DNA of 37,424 bases from Hennigella sp045598825 (GTDB lineage: Bacteria; Bacillota_I; Bacilli_A; Mycoplasmatales; Mycoplasmoidaceae). Location of the stretch: contig JAZRUX010000004.1 of NCBI GenBank assembly GCA_045598825.1, forward strand, positions 1 to 37,424. Reading direction: 5' to 3'. Shown here one piece after another: positions 22,362 to 31,281 of this stretch (position 1 is its first letter; the number at the start of each line of letters is the position of its first letter). The notes beneath the pieces were generated by a model. That model was not told the DNA's origin, did no database searches, and saw nothing but the letters and a program-made list of their open reading frames with translations. The position numbers were made by a program, and so were the translations under genes.

Positions 22362-22580
22362 TTAATTTTTCAATGTTAAGCAAAGATCATTATTAATAAT
22401 AATTTTGTCTCCAACACGCAGTTTTCGACCTCTTCGATTATCTTTTTCATTGTTAACATAAATGATGTTGTTAGCTAAAAAATTCTTAGCTTCACCACCC
22501 GAATCAATAACATTTGCAAACTTTAACAGTTGAGCCAAAGTTATAAACTCAGAACTGATAACAATGTCCTTGTTTAGCAT
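22362..22580 (-). CDS. yaaA: S4-domain RNA-binding protein, YaaA-like
   Basis: The 72-residue protein is a bare S4 domain: ITLAQLLKFANVIDSGGEAKNFLA, the IIYVNNEKDNRRGRKLRVGDKI core, ending at LTLKN. The same small gene stands between dnaN and recF near gyrB in Firmicutes (yaaA/rlbA), so its place just before gyrB fits. It probably binds structured RNA, perhaps ribosomal RNA. The start codon lies six bases after a TATAAT, so the transcript should begin at or next to the AUG. It heads the gyrase operon. Confidence 0.88.
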   Translation of the reverse strand: MLNKDIVISSEFITLAQLLKFANVIDSGGEAKNFLANNIIYVNNEKDNRRGRKLRVGDKIIINNDLCLTLKN

Positions 22581-22586
22581 AATGAA

Positions 22587-22592
22587 ATTATA
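22587..22592 (-). promoter_or_regulatory. -10 box of the yaaA-gyrB-gyrA operon, leaderless
   Basis: TATAAT on the minus strand ends six bases before the yaaA ATG, which places the usual transcription start on the initiation codon. An inverted repeat (22608-22635) lies where the -35 region would be. Confidence 0.6.
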
Positions 22593-22607
22593 ACTTAATA
22601 AACTTTT

Positions 22608-22635
22608 TTATACTAATAATTTATTATTAGTATAA
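22608..22635. repeat. Perfect 12-bp inverted repeat upstream of the gyrase promoter
   Basis: Arms TTATACTAATAA and TTATTAGTATAA surround a four-base TTTA loop. It is AT-only apart from one G/C pair, has no T run typical of a terminator, and covers the -35 region of the leaderless gyrase promoter. It could be an operator or a cruciform-prone element. No binding protein is known. Confidence 0.6.
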
Positions 22636-22760
22636 GAAACGAGATTATTTGCGCATTTACGCGTGAAAAAATGAACAAAAAATTATTTTAAAAACATTTT
22701 TACAAAAGATTCAAATTTGAAGCTAAAAACATACATTTTTGCATTTAATATTTTTTAATG

Positions 22761-22766
22761 TATAAT
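22761..22766 (+). promoter_or_regulatory. Candidate -10 box for tmRNA
   Basis: TATAAT, 16 bases before the mature tmRNA 5' end, after an AT-rich stretch. The implied transcription start leaves a short leader removed by processing. Confidence 0.55.
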
Positions 22767-22782
22767 ACACCTACCACTAAAT

Positions 22783-23178
22783 GGGGATGCACAGGTTTCG
22801 ACATCTAGCATATCTGATTTAAGTGGCAGTGGGGTAAGCCCCTTATAGCTCAAGGCTGTCAACGTGCAGACTCTGAAAATGTTAACCTTGAAGAAGCTTT
22901 CATGGCTAACAAACTTCAACAAGCTAATTACAACTACGCTTTAGCTTAGTCTAACCTAGCTAACAATGAATAATTCTTTATCTTTTTATTTGTTGCTATT
23001 GTTCTAAGATAAATATCTCTATGGATGCTAATAAAATAGACGAATCTCATTAGCTATGTCTATACCGTGTTAGTTTGATTACACAAGAGTATAGATGAAG
23101 CTAGAAATTCAAACTAAACTGTAGAAACTTATTTTAGGTGTTAGATGGAAGTGGGTTCGATTCCCACCATCTCCACCA
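22783..23178 (+). ncRNA. ssrA: Transfer-messenger RNA (tmRNA)
   Basis: tmRNA frees stalled ribosomes and tags the unfinished protein. The 5' GGGGATG pairs with 3' CATCTCC next to ACCA, giving a seven-pair acceptor stem with one G-U. The T arm is GTGGGTTCGATTCCCAC, and GGTTTCGACA near the 5' end is the usual conserved stretch. The CCA is encoded. The tag reading frame starts at GCA 22866 and ends at TAG 22947-22949. It encodes 27 residues counting the resume alanine, beginning ADSENVNLEE and ending ANYNYALA. A long tag ending in an alanine/aromatic tail is typical of mollicutes, where Lon is thought to degrade tagged proteins. Confidence 0.96.
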
Positions 23179-23183
23179 TAAAG

Positions 23184-23210
23184 AAATACTAACTATGTTA
23201 GTATTTTTTT
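23184..23210 (+). terminator. Rho-independent terminator of tmRNA
   Basis: A perfect ten-base stem AAATACTAAC / GTTAGTATTT with a TAT loop, then T residues. It starts six bases after the tmRNA CCA and ends four bases before the next -10 box. Confidence 0.85.
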
Positions 23211-23213
23211 CTA

Positions 23214-23219
23214 TATAAT
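23214..23219 (+). promoter_or_regulatory. Candidate -10 box for the large lipoprotein
   Basis: TATAAT directly after the tmRNA terminator, 17 bases before the ATG at 23237. Only a weak GGTAAG purine run lies between them. Confidence 0.5.
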
Positions 23220-23236
23220 CGATTTGGTAAGCAAAT

Positions 23237-25777
23237 ATGAAAAAATGAAAAATAATTAATCCCAGTATTGTGGTAGCATCCAGTATGTTGTTAACCAATT
23301 TAGTAGGTTGTAATAACGTACAATCATCACAAATTACTGTACGATCTTTTGTCGAACGGAACGTTGGTATTGAAGCAACATACCACTTCACTTTTAATGG
23401 AAAAATTCCAGATGACAATAAACTAAATGTTATTATTTATAAGCCAGGTTCAACTATATCGCCTGATAATTTACAATTACTTCAATCAAGAATTGATTTG
23501 ACAAAGGGAAGAGAATTCGATGTTAGAATAGAACTAACGAATGAATTTTACACAACCAACATTTTTGAGTTTGATTTATATTTTACTAGCCTATTAGATG
23601 GTAAACAAACACTTTATAGTTTTGATCAACCATTTCTGTTTGACTATCGTGTATCGATAGGTCATAATATATCTAACATATCAGATTTAATTCAACCAGA
23701 AAACAATGTTGGAGATGTATTAAACTTTAATTTTTCAATATTAGATGATGACAAACCCGAAATAATATATGCTCGTATTGTTCATGATGATTTAACAGAT
23801 CCTAAAATAATTTTTGACGGTGCTGATACACCTACGTCAGATTACATTATTCAACTCGATAATAACACCCGAACTTTTGCTCTGCCAATTAAACGCATTG
23901 AAAACAAACAAATTTATAGTTTAGTTAATTTTGGAATTGAATTTAGGTATACAGGATCTGATGGAGAATTATGAGTTGCTGAACGAATAAACAACTTTGG
24001 CATTCTGCCAAAACTTACACTTGTAAACATCAATTTTGATTCCACACAGAAAGAAAAAACTGTAAATATAAATAATTTTATTGATTTTAAATTTAATTGG
24101 AAGAATGATATACTCCCTCAAGATAATAAAGTGATTGTTAAGATCGAAGGTGATGATAATGTTTGTTTTGATGATGGACAAACAATTAAGGAAATTGCAA
24201 TTACTGATAAAAGTGAAAAAACAATTAATATAGGTTTCAAAAGTTTCGTTAATAAAAATGCATTATTTAATCTTAAATTTATTTATTCATTAGTTGGCGA
24301 CACATTTCATGAAGGTGTTTTAGTCACTTTATGCCCATTCAATAACTTTGTTGTAATGAATAAGACAACATATTCTACCGACATTACCAATCTTACTGAT
24401 CTTGAATTTAACTGAACTTCAAGCACCTTGCCTGATGACAAGATGATTCATGTATCACTAGAAACGGATGATGTATCTTTTGTTGATGATCAAGGACAGC
24501 TTGTACGAGAAATTGACATTCCTATACTTGATGCACCAATATCTAATGTCAAATCAAAGATATCATTTACTAATGGTCAACTTTATTGTGTTTCAACAGA
24601 TTTTGATGTAGTTTTTTCATATAAGATTAATGGGAGCGAAGTTCAGCAAAATTTCAGTGCAGTATTAAAATCTAATATTGAGCAATGATTTTCCTTATCA
24701 CCATTTACACAATTTAGTGAAGAAAATCATACTGAACTTTCAACTATTGAATGATTGCCAAGCATAAACTTAAAAGATAATAAAGTAGAAGCGACTATTG
24801 TTAATGGTGATGATGACTTTGTTTGTTTTGATGATGGTTCCACAACAAAAACTTTTTATATAGATAGTCAAACAAAACAAACAACTATAACATTTAAAAA
24901 TGAATATGTTTTTCATGATGTAAAAAAAACTAAAATAAAATTGGATTTTTCTGTTCCTTTGTTGGGCGGAGGAGAAAATCAAATTACAGAATTTTTGGAT
25001 TATGAATTTAAACCAATGGAAACATATTTTAATGTTTTACCGGATGTACATTTTGATAAATCTAATGATTATGGTTGAGGAGATATTTATGTAGATTGAA
25101 AAACACAAAAGCAACCTTTTGATAATCAAATTACGCTTGAATTACCGGATAACTCAATATTCACTTTTTCATCAGACGGTAGCCCATTATTGACAATATC
25201 TATACCTTTTTCATCTGAAAAACAATTACATAGTGGCAGAATTTATTTAAAATCTGACACACCATTTAATGAGTGTACATCTGACTTAATTGTTTCTTTT
25301 TCACTTACTAATGATGAAAAAATCATACGTAAAACAACAATATCGATATTGGATTTAGAGGTTCGTGGAGTCATCGAATTACCATATGATTGGGAGCTTT
25401 CACCAGAACAAGATCCACCTGGTACCGATGTAGGTAGAATTGAATATGATGCAATCATATGAAAAACAATAACTTGACCCACACCTATTATGCCCGATAC
25501 CGGCAGTATTGTTAATTTCTCAATTGATTGACAACCATTTGTTATGGATCATATATTCAACAAACAACCAACAATAGTAGATAATACTGATAAATTTATA
25601 CCGCAACACTTTGGTGATGAGTGAACAATTAAAGTCACCCCAGGATTTTATTTTTATGTTGAAGGCCAATATTGAAGTATTAAAATAAAACACCCATTTA
25701 ATATTTCTTATAAACTTCACGGTAAAGACTTTCAAGTTGGCAAAAATTGAAGCATTACTTATAATAGCCACCCATAG
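23237..25777 (+). CDS. Large repeat-containing lipoprotein
   Basis: This 846-residue protein has a type II signal peptide with lipobox LVGC (modified Cys25). It is open only with at least ten UGA codons read as Trp, the first at residue 4. The mature part consists of about six degenerate modules of some 110-130 residues. Their shared core is a Trp or hydrophobic strand, then a (L/I)PxDNKV-like turn and a DD(x)VxFDDG-like segment: IPDDNKLNV, LPQDNKVIV with VCFDDGQ, LPDDKMIHV with FVDDQGQ, LKDNKVEAT with VCFDDGS, and PFDNQITL. The pattern suggests tandem beta-sandwich domains exposed on the cell surface, possibly for adhesion or immune interaction. No named family is recognised. Confidence 0.88.
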
Positions 25778-25910
25778 TAAATAATAATATTTATTTTATC
25801 AACTCCCAACAACACCTTTTATCTTTGGCAATTTATTAAGATTAAGAAATTATCATTTTCTCTTAATCGTTATTTATAAGAAATTAAAATTTGCTAAATT
25901 GATAATAATG

Positions 25911-25939
25911 AAAAAACCAGGTAAGATCCTGGCTTTTTT
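25911..25939 (+). terminator. Rho-independent terminator
   Basis: AAAAAACCAGG / CCTGGCTTTTTT with a TAAGAT loop and one bulged base. It lies 133 bases after the lipoprotein stop. Nothing else is recognised in 25778-25910. It ends four bases before the next -10 box. Confidence 0.8.
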
Positions 25940-25943
25940 CTTT

Positions 25944-25949
25944 TATAAT
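25944..25949 (+). promoter_or_regulatory. -10 box, nearly leaderless
   Basis: TATAAT ends nine bases before the ATG at 25959, directly after a terminator hairpin. No ribosome binding site is present. Confidence 0.55.
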
Positions 25950-25958
25950 AATTAAACT

Positions 25959-26456
25959 ATGTCACAAAATATATCAACACAACCAAAGCCAAAGAAAACC
26001 GCTTTATCTAAAGCATGCAAAGCAACATTTATTCTAGCAATTATTGGAACGGTGTTTTCTGCTTTCATGACTATTTTACCAGTTACAACATGAACAATTG
26101 GTATCATATTGTTATTAGCACTAGTATTCATAATATTGATATGCAGTGTATGCACTGCTTTCATTATTTGAGCATCCGAAGGATTTAAGGGATTTATTGA
26201 TGGTTTCTGGTCAGTGGTGGAAAAGTGTTTTACTGGTGGAGATCAAATATGAGACACCATTCGTCAAATATTTCCATATTTAGCTCTAGTGTGTGTTCTA
26301 TTTACTGTTGCGGGTTTTGTTGTTAACTTAATTGCATATCGTAAGGATAAAGATAACATTCAACAAAAGCGAGTGTTTGTCGCAACGATTATTTTATTTG
26401 CAGCGACAGCTGTATTTCTATTAACATCAGGCTTATTACTATATTTACCAAGATAA
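25959..26456 (+). CDS. Small membrane protein
   Basis: The 165-residue protein has a hydrophilic, lysine- and glutamine-containing N-terminus and about four hydrophobic segments (residues 25-45, 47-70, 107-128, 141-163), separated by an amphipathic stretch FKGFIDGFWSVVEKC. Several UGA codons are Trp. It has its own nearly leaderless promoter and terminator. It is not clearly related to its convergent neighbour. No function is recognised. Confidence 0.75.
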
Positions 26457-26484
26457 AAAAAGAGGCTTTGCCTCTTATTTTTTT
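26455..26484. terminator. Bidirectional terminator
   Basis: AAAAAAAGAGGC / GCCTCTTATTTTTTT with a TTT loop serves two converging membrane protein genes. The minus-strand stop (26475-26477) lies at the base of the stem. Confidence 0.85.
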
Positions 26485-26972
26485 GCTTTCTTTTTACTAA
26501 CTTTACTTGTTCTTTCTCTCATAATGTGAGTAGAAATGTCTTTTGAAGTAAGTTTTCTTCCACTAAGAGCAGCAGATTCAAGGGTTTTAACATCTTTTCT
26601 TACTGATTGTGGAGATTTCATTGTGAATGTTAGAATAACTGAGAACAAGCTACCAATTAGAAGAATTGCTGCCCAAACAGCCATACATCATCCTAAAGGT
26701 GAAAGTGTAAATGTTAATGGGTCATCGTCCCAACTTGCACTAGCTAGAGCAAATCAAGATCATGGTTGTTCTATTTGTGCTTTAAGAACATCTTTAGCAC
26801 CACCTGTTACTGTTATTCCAGTTTCAAGCCATTTTCAGAAACTTACGATAGTTATAGCTATAAATCCTAAAGTAAGAATAACAACAGCAAGAATTAATAT
26901 TTTTCTTAGCGCATAGCTACCATTAATACTTTTAACTAAACTATTACGCTTTTTATTTGTAATATATGCCAT
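26475..26972 (-). CDS. Small membrane protein with two predicted helices
   Basis: The 165-residue protein has hydrophobic segments at about residues 23-43 and 97-116, an external-looking middle part rich in Trp and Asp (WSWFALASASWDDD), and a long basic C-terminal tail ending KVSKKKAKK. UGA and UGG are both used for Trp, even within one short stretch (FWKW). AAAGGAG precedes the ATG. The basic tail probably faces the cytoplasm. No family is recognised. Confidence 0.75.
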
Positions 26973-26991
26973 ATATCTCCTTTACATATTT

Positions 26992-26997
26992 ATTATA
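26992..26997 (-). promoter_or_regulatory. Candidate -10 box for the 26475-26972 gene
   Basis: TATAAT on the minus strand, 19 bases before the ATG, with AAAGGAG between. It is divergent from the AbrB-like gene promoter. Confidence 0.45.
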
Positions 26998-27043
26998 AAT
27001 AAAAAATAATTCATAAAAATGAATTAAATTGTCTTTATCAATA

Positions 27044-27049
27044 TATAAT
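27044..27049 (+). promoter_or_regulatory. Candidate -10 box for the AbrB-like/DUF4177 pair
   Basis: TATAAT followed at once by three tandem nine-base repeats and then the ATG at 27079. No well-spaced -35 hexamer is seen. Confidence 0.5.
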
Positions 27050-27050
27050 A

Positions 27051-27077
27051 AGTAAGAAAAGTAGGAAAAGTAAGAAT
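27051..27077 (+). repeat. Three tandem 9-bp repeats before the AbrB-like gene
   Basis: AGTAAGAAA, AGTAGGAAA and AGTAAGAAT stand head to tail between the -10 box and the ATG. They supply the purine-rich ribosome binding region, and they are well placed to be an operator for the regulator just downstream. Confidence 0.65.
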
Positions 27078-27078
27078 T

Positions 27079-27294
27079 ATGGACAAACAAACAAAGTGAA
27101 TTTGAACTGCAAAAATTGGTCCCAAAGGACAAATAGTTATTCCAAAAGAAGCAAGAGATGTTTTTAAGTTTAAAATTGGAGACAATATCTTGCTCTTCGG
27201 TGATATTGATAGAGGGATAGCAATAGGTAGACAAGAAGATTATATTAATCTCGCCAATGCAGTACTGGGATTAACAAAGAAAGGACGAAAGTAA
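27079..27294 (+). CDS. AbrB/SpoVT-type DNA-binding regulator
   Basis: The 71-residue protein matches the AbrB swapped-hairpin fold: AKIGPKGQIVIPKEARDVFKFKIGDNILLFGDIDRGIAI. The GQIVIPKEAR stretch is the family hallmark. Such proteins act as dimers on DNA, either as transition-state regulators or as antitoxins of small modules. Two UGA-Trp codons fall in the N-terminal WIWTAK. It is followed one base later by a 50-residue gene, and preceded by tandem nine-base repeats, which suggests autoregulation of the pair. Confidence 0.88.
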
Positions 27295-27295
27295 T

Positions 27296-27448
27296 ATGAA
27301 ATATCAATACAAGATAGTTAAAAGTAAACCTTTTATAAAAGATCTACAAAAAACTTTAGATGAATGAGTATCTAAAGGCTGAGAACCCGTAAGTCATGCC
27401 GCTAACTCTGGTACGGCTGGACACACATTTATATTTAGAAAAAAATAG
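27296..27448 (+). CDS. Tiny DUF4177-like protein
   Basis: The 50-residue product has the DUF4177 pattern: KYQYKIVK at the start, a helix LQKTLDEWVSKGWEPVS, and a closing strand FIFRKK. Both Trp residues are UGA codons. It starts one base after the AbrB-like stop, so the two are translated together. The family has no known function; the pairing resembles a small regulatory or toxin-antitoxin unit but nothing in the sequence proves toxicity. Confidence 0.72.
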
Positions 27449-27468
27449 TTACATTTTCTATTTTTGTA

Positions 27469-27474
27469 TATAAT
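27469..27474 (+). promoter_or_regulatory. -10 box of the nusA-infB operon
   Basis: TGTATATAAT gives a TATAAT with T-G near the extended -10 position, 62 bases before the nusA ATG. The leader contains the hairpin at 27483-27511. Confidence 0.55.
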
Positions 27475-27482
27475 ACATATAC

Positions 27483-27519
27483 CACTCAAGACAGAACGGC
27501 TGCCTTGAGTGCTTTTATT
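27483..27519 (+). promoter_or_regulatory. Leader hairpin with T-rich tail upstream of nusA
   Basis: CACTCAAG (27483-27490) pairs perfectly with CTTGAGTG (27504-27511) around a 13-base loop, followed by CTTTTATTT. It lies at the start of the nusA mRNA leader, 26 bases before the ATG. It could be an attenuator, a processing site or an mRNA stabiliser. NusA promotes pausing and termination, so self-control is conceivable but not shown. Confidence 0.55.
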
Positions 27520-27536
27520 TAATAAAGGATAAAATT

Positions 27537-29021
27537 ATGGAAAAAAATAATCAATTACTTGAAATAATCAAGGAAATAGCTGATGCTAGAGAAGTTACTG
27601 AAGATATTGTTATTGCATCTTTAGAAACGGCTATGAAAAAAGCATATGAAAAAGAAACTGCATCTATTGATGAAAATCATGAAGCATATGCGGGAGATAA
27701 ATGTGAAGTAAAAATTGATAAAGAAACAGGAAAGATTTCTTTATACCGTTTATTCACAGTTATTGATGATGCAACCACTCCAGACTGAACTGATCCAGAT
27801 ACTGGTAAAGTAGAAAAAGACTATAACGACTACAACCAAAAGTTATTATCTGAAGCAATTAAAATGGATAAAAATGCTAAGGTTGGAGATGTTGTTAAAG
27901 AATATGTTGATATCAATACATTACCTAAACGTGTTGTTACACACATGTTACTTGTTTTTAAACAAGGTGTATCGATTGAATCTAACAAAAACATCTATAA
28001 GGAATGAGCACCAAAGATTGGTACTATTGTTTATGCTGAAGTTGAAAAGGTTGATTCCAAGAGCAAATTAATCTTAGTTAACTTGGGCAAAACATATGGT
28101 GTAGTTAGAAGATTGGATGCAAATCCAGATGAAAGACTAATTCCTGGAGCAAAATATAAATTTGCTATTAAGGATGTAAAAGAACAAACAAGAGGATGAC
28201 CAGTTGAATTATCAAGAGCTAGTAGTCTTATTGTTGCTGACTTATTACATACAAATATTCCAGAAATTCAAACTGGTGTTGTAGAAATTAAGAAAGTTGG
28301 ACGTGTTGCTGGGTATAAAACTAAAGTAGCAGTTAAGTCTAACCAACCAGGAATTGATGCTATTGGTGCTTGTATTGGTGCAAGAGCTGATAGAATTAGA
28401 CCAATTCTTCAAGAAATGGGATCAGAAAAAATTGAATTTGCAAATTATGATGAAGAAATTGGTAAATTTATTGTAAATATTTGTAATCCTATTCCTGTAT
28501 ATGGATATCAGATTACTGAGCCAGTATTTGAAGAAGATCCAGAAACAGGTAAGAAAAAAGAAATTTCAGGAAGAAAAATCATTCTTGTTACATCAGATGA
28601 TTACCGTGTAGCTCTATTGATTGGGATAAAAGGCAAGAATGTTAAAATTCTTTCTCAATTATTGGAAGCTGATATTGATGTGATTTCATTAGATACAGCT
28701 AAAGAAGAAAATGTTGATTATGTTAAGGTTGATCGTGTTGTTACTCCAACTGCTGTTGATGCAACCAAGAAAGAAAAACCTATTAATAAATTTAGTTCAA
28801 CACTTAATAAATATAAATCATCAAATGCTGATATCCTAGAGTCAATTAATAAATCTAATGAAGTTGTTGAGGACGCAACTAAAGCCACTCCAGTAGAAGA
28901 GGTTGCAGAAGAAGTGGTTGAAGAAGGACAACCAATTGAAATTAGCAATGAAGAACTAAGTTCTTATGCTGACGACTTAGCAGCATTAGATGAATTAACA
29001 AAAGATGTCAAGAAAAAATAA
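27537..29021 (+). CDS. nusA: Transcription termination/antitermination factor NusA
   Basis: NusA binds RNA polymerase and nascent RNA and modulates pausing and termination. The 494-residue protein begins with the NusA N-terminal domain (ITEDIVIASLETAMKKAYEKE), then an S1 domain near residues 160-215 (GTIVYAEVEKVDSKSKLILVNL), KH1 with GIDAIGACIGARADRIRPI, and KH2 with VALLIGIKGKNVKIL. The C-terminal 130 residues are acidic and low complexity (VEEVAEEVVEEG). UGA-Trp codons occur at 27786, 28005 and 28197. AAAGGA precedes the ATG. It overlaps ylxR by 17 bases. Confidence 0.95.
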
Positions 29022-29268
29022 AGGATTGAGAACTTGTCTATACTCAAATAAACATTTTGATAGACATGAATTAATTCGTTTTGTCAAAATAAATAATAAA
29101 TTAGTTATTGACACAAAACAAAACATGCCAGGTCGCGGTTATTGACTAAAACCAACAACTCAGGCATTACAAGACCCCAAACTAACTTTAATTCTTTCCA
29201 AAAGAACAAGATGTTCGGCTAGTGATGACTTAATAAAGGATTTAAAAAATGAAACAACAAAAAAATAA
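29005..29268 (+). CDS. ylxR: YlxR-family RNA-binding protein
   Basis: The 87-residue protein has the YlxR pattern: SRKNKGLRTCLYS at the start, LIRFVKINNKLVID, and PGRGYW (consensus GRGAYxC; here Trp is UGA). YlxR (also called RnpM) binds RNase P RNA in B. subtilis. The start ATG lies inside the nusA end, overlapping 17 bases in another frame; the nusA-ylxR order is standard in Firmicutes. Its own end overlaps the next small gene by 20 bases. Confidence 0.85.
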
Positions 29269-29389
29269 AGCAAAGAATAAAAATGATTATAAATTTAATT
29301 TAAAAGCTTGATTAATTGCTTCAACTTTTAGTATTATTTCTGCGGCATTAGGTGTTGCAAATTTAGTAATTCACTTTGTAGATAAATAA
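29249..29389 (+). CDS. Very small single-helix membrane protein
   Basis: The 46-residue protein has a basic Asn/Lys-rich N-terminus and one hydrophobic helix (about residues 20-42), ending HFVDK. AAGGA lies eight bases before the ATG, inside ylxR. In Firmicutes this place between ylxR and infB usually holds ylxQ, a ribosomal L7Ae-type protein; this product is not one. The reading frame and the translational packing argue that it is real, but its small size keeps confidence moderate. Confidence 0.6.
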
Positions 29390-29407
29390 TAATTTAGGAG
29401 GTTTATT

Positions 29408-31249
29408 ATGGCTAAACCAAACAAGAAAAAACCACAAGACACGAGACAATCAGTTGATATTCGAAAACAAATGAAGACCGTTCAAACAGGTGTTCAAAAT
29501 GGTGTTTTTGTATTTACTGGTCCATTAACAGTGGCAGAGTTTGCTGCTAAGTTAAATAAACCAGCAACTGAAATTATTAAATATTTTTTTATGAAAGGCA
29601 AAGCATGCCCACTAAACAAATTACTTACTGAAGAGGAAATGGGAGAAATTTGTTTAGAGTTTGACTTAGATTTTGAAAAGAAATTACAACTTGATGAAAC
29701 CAATGTAATTGAAAACCTTATCGTTGAAGATAAGGAAGAAGATAAGATCAAACGTGCGCCAGTTATTACTATTATGGGACACGTTGATCATGGTAAAACA
29801 ACATTATTAGATAACATTAGAAAAAGCCACGTAACCTCTTCTGAATTTGGTGGTATTACACAACATATTGGTGCCTATCAAATTAATAGAAATGGCAACC
29901 CATTAACCTTTATTGATACACCAGGTCACGAGGCATTTACTGAAATGCGAGCACGGGGCGCTAGTGTTACTGATGTAGTTATTTTAGTAGTTGCAGCTGA
30001 TGATGGAATTAAACCACAAACAGAAGAAGCAATTGATCATGCTAAGGCAGCAAAAGTACCAATTATTGTATTTGTAAACAAGATGGACAAACCCGGAGCT
30101 AAGGCTGATAAAGCATTGTCCGAACTTTCAGAAAAAGGTTTAACTTGTGAAGAATGAGGTGGAGACACTTTAGTTGTGAAAGGGTCTGCACTAAAAGGTG
30201 AAGGAATTCCTGAATTATTAGATGCAGTTATTACCTTAACTGATATGCTTGAACTAAAAGCGAACCCAAACCGTGATGGTATGGGAACATGTATTGAAGC
30301 TAATATGGATAAAGGTTTAGGACCTGTAACAACCCTATTAGTTCAAAATGGAACAATTAGAAAAGGTGACTTCATTGTTTTAGGTGAAGTATATGGAAGA
30401 GTAAGAGCAATTTTTAATGACTTAGGAAAAGAATTAACTCACGCTGTTCCAGGACAACCAGTTAAAATAACTGGACTATCTGAAGTTCCCGTTCCTGGGA
30501 GTAAATGATTAGTTATAAAGGATGAAAATCTAGCTAAGGAATTAGCACGTAAAGTAAAAGAAAAGAACATTAATATCTTTAGAAGTCAAATGCGATCAAT
30601 TGATCCTAATGACACAAGCAAGCGACTAAATTTAGTTATTAAATGTGATGTGCAAGGATCGCTTGAAGCAATTAAAGGTATGTTAGAAAAAGTAAAAATT
30701 GAAGGTGCAACCATTGATATTGTTCGTGCTGCGATTGGCGCAATTTCTGAATCAGACATTCAATTAGCTAAAGCATCAAAAGCACATATTATTGGTTTTA
30801 ATGTTAGACCAAATAAAGATATTAAGGATTTAGCGCATGAACAAATGGTGAAGTTCTATTTCTACAATGTGATTTACAAACTCAAAGAAGATGTTATAAA
30901 CATGCTATATGGATCTTTGGATCCAGTATCGATTGATGAAGATCTTGGTGAATGTGAGGTTAAACAAACTTGAAAACACTCAGCAGTTGGAACAATTGCT
31001 GGTGTAGCAGTTACATCCGGCAAGATTTTGAGAAATGCTATGGCACGTGTTATTCGTGATGGAAAAGAAATCTATTATAACGAAATTGCATCATTGCGTC
31101 ATGGAAAGGAAGTCGTTAACGAAGTAACATCTGGACATGAATGCGGAATCGTTATTAAAAACTTTAATGATGTAAAAGTTGGTGACATTATCCAAATATA
31201 TAAAACTGTTGATAAGTCAGCAAAAGATATAGCCGAAGCAAAAAAATAA
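29408..31249 (+). CDS. infB: Translation initiation factor IF-2
   Basis: IF-2 is the GTPase that places initiator tRNA on the ribosome. The 613-residue protein has a short N-terminal domain, G1 GHVDHGKT (124-131), G3 DTPGH (170-174) and G4 NKMD (224-227), then the beta-barrel and C-terminal domains. The long N-terminal extension found in many bacteria is absent, as usual in mollicutes. UGA-Trp codons lie at 30155, 30506 and 30971. A strong TTAGGAGG site precedes the ATG. Confidence 0.97.
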
Positions 31250-31255
31250 TTATTT

Positions 31256-31261
31256 TATAAT
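31256..31261 (+). promoter_or_regulatory. Possible internal -10 box before rbfA
   Basis: TATAAT between infB and rbfA, 20 bases before the rbfA ATG, with GAAAGGTGG between. It may give rbfA its own transcript in addition to read-through. Confidence 0.3.
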
Positions 31262-31281
31262 AAAGATGAAAGGTGGTTATT

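Noticed and set aside
22581..22782. A chromosome origin next to gyrB
   Set aside because: The spacer is AT-rich and the gene neighbours recall the dnaA-gyrB region, but no DnaA box (TTATCCACA-like) was seen and neither dnaA nor dnaN is nearby.
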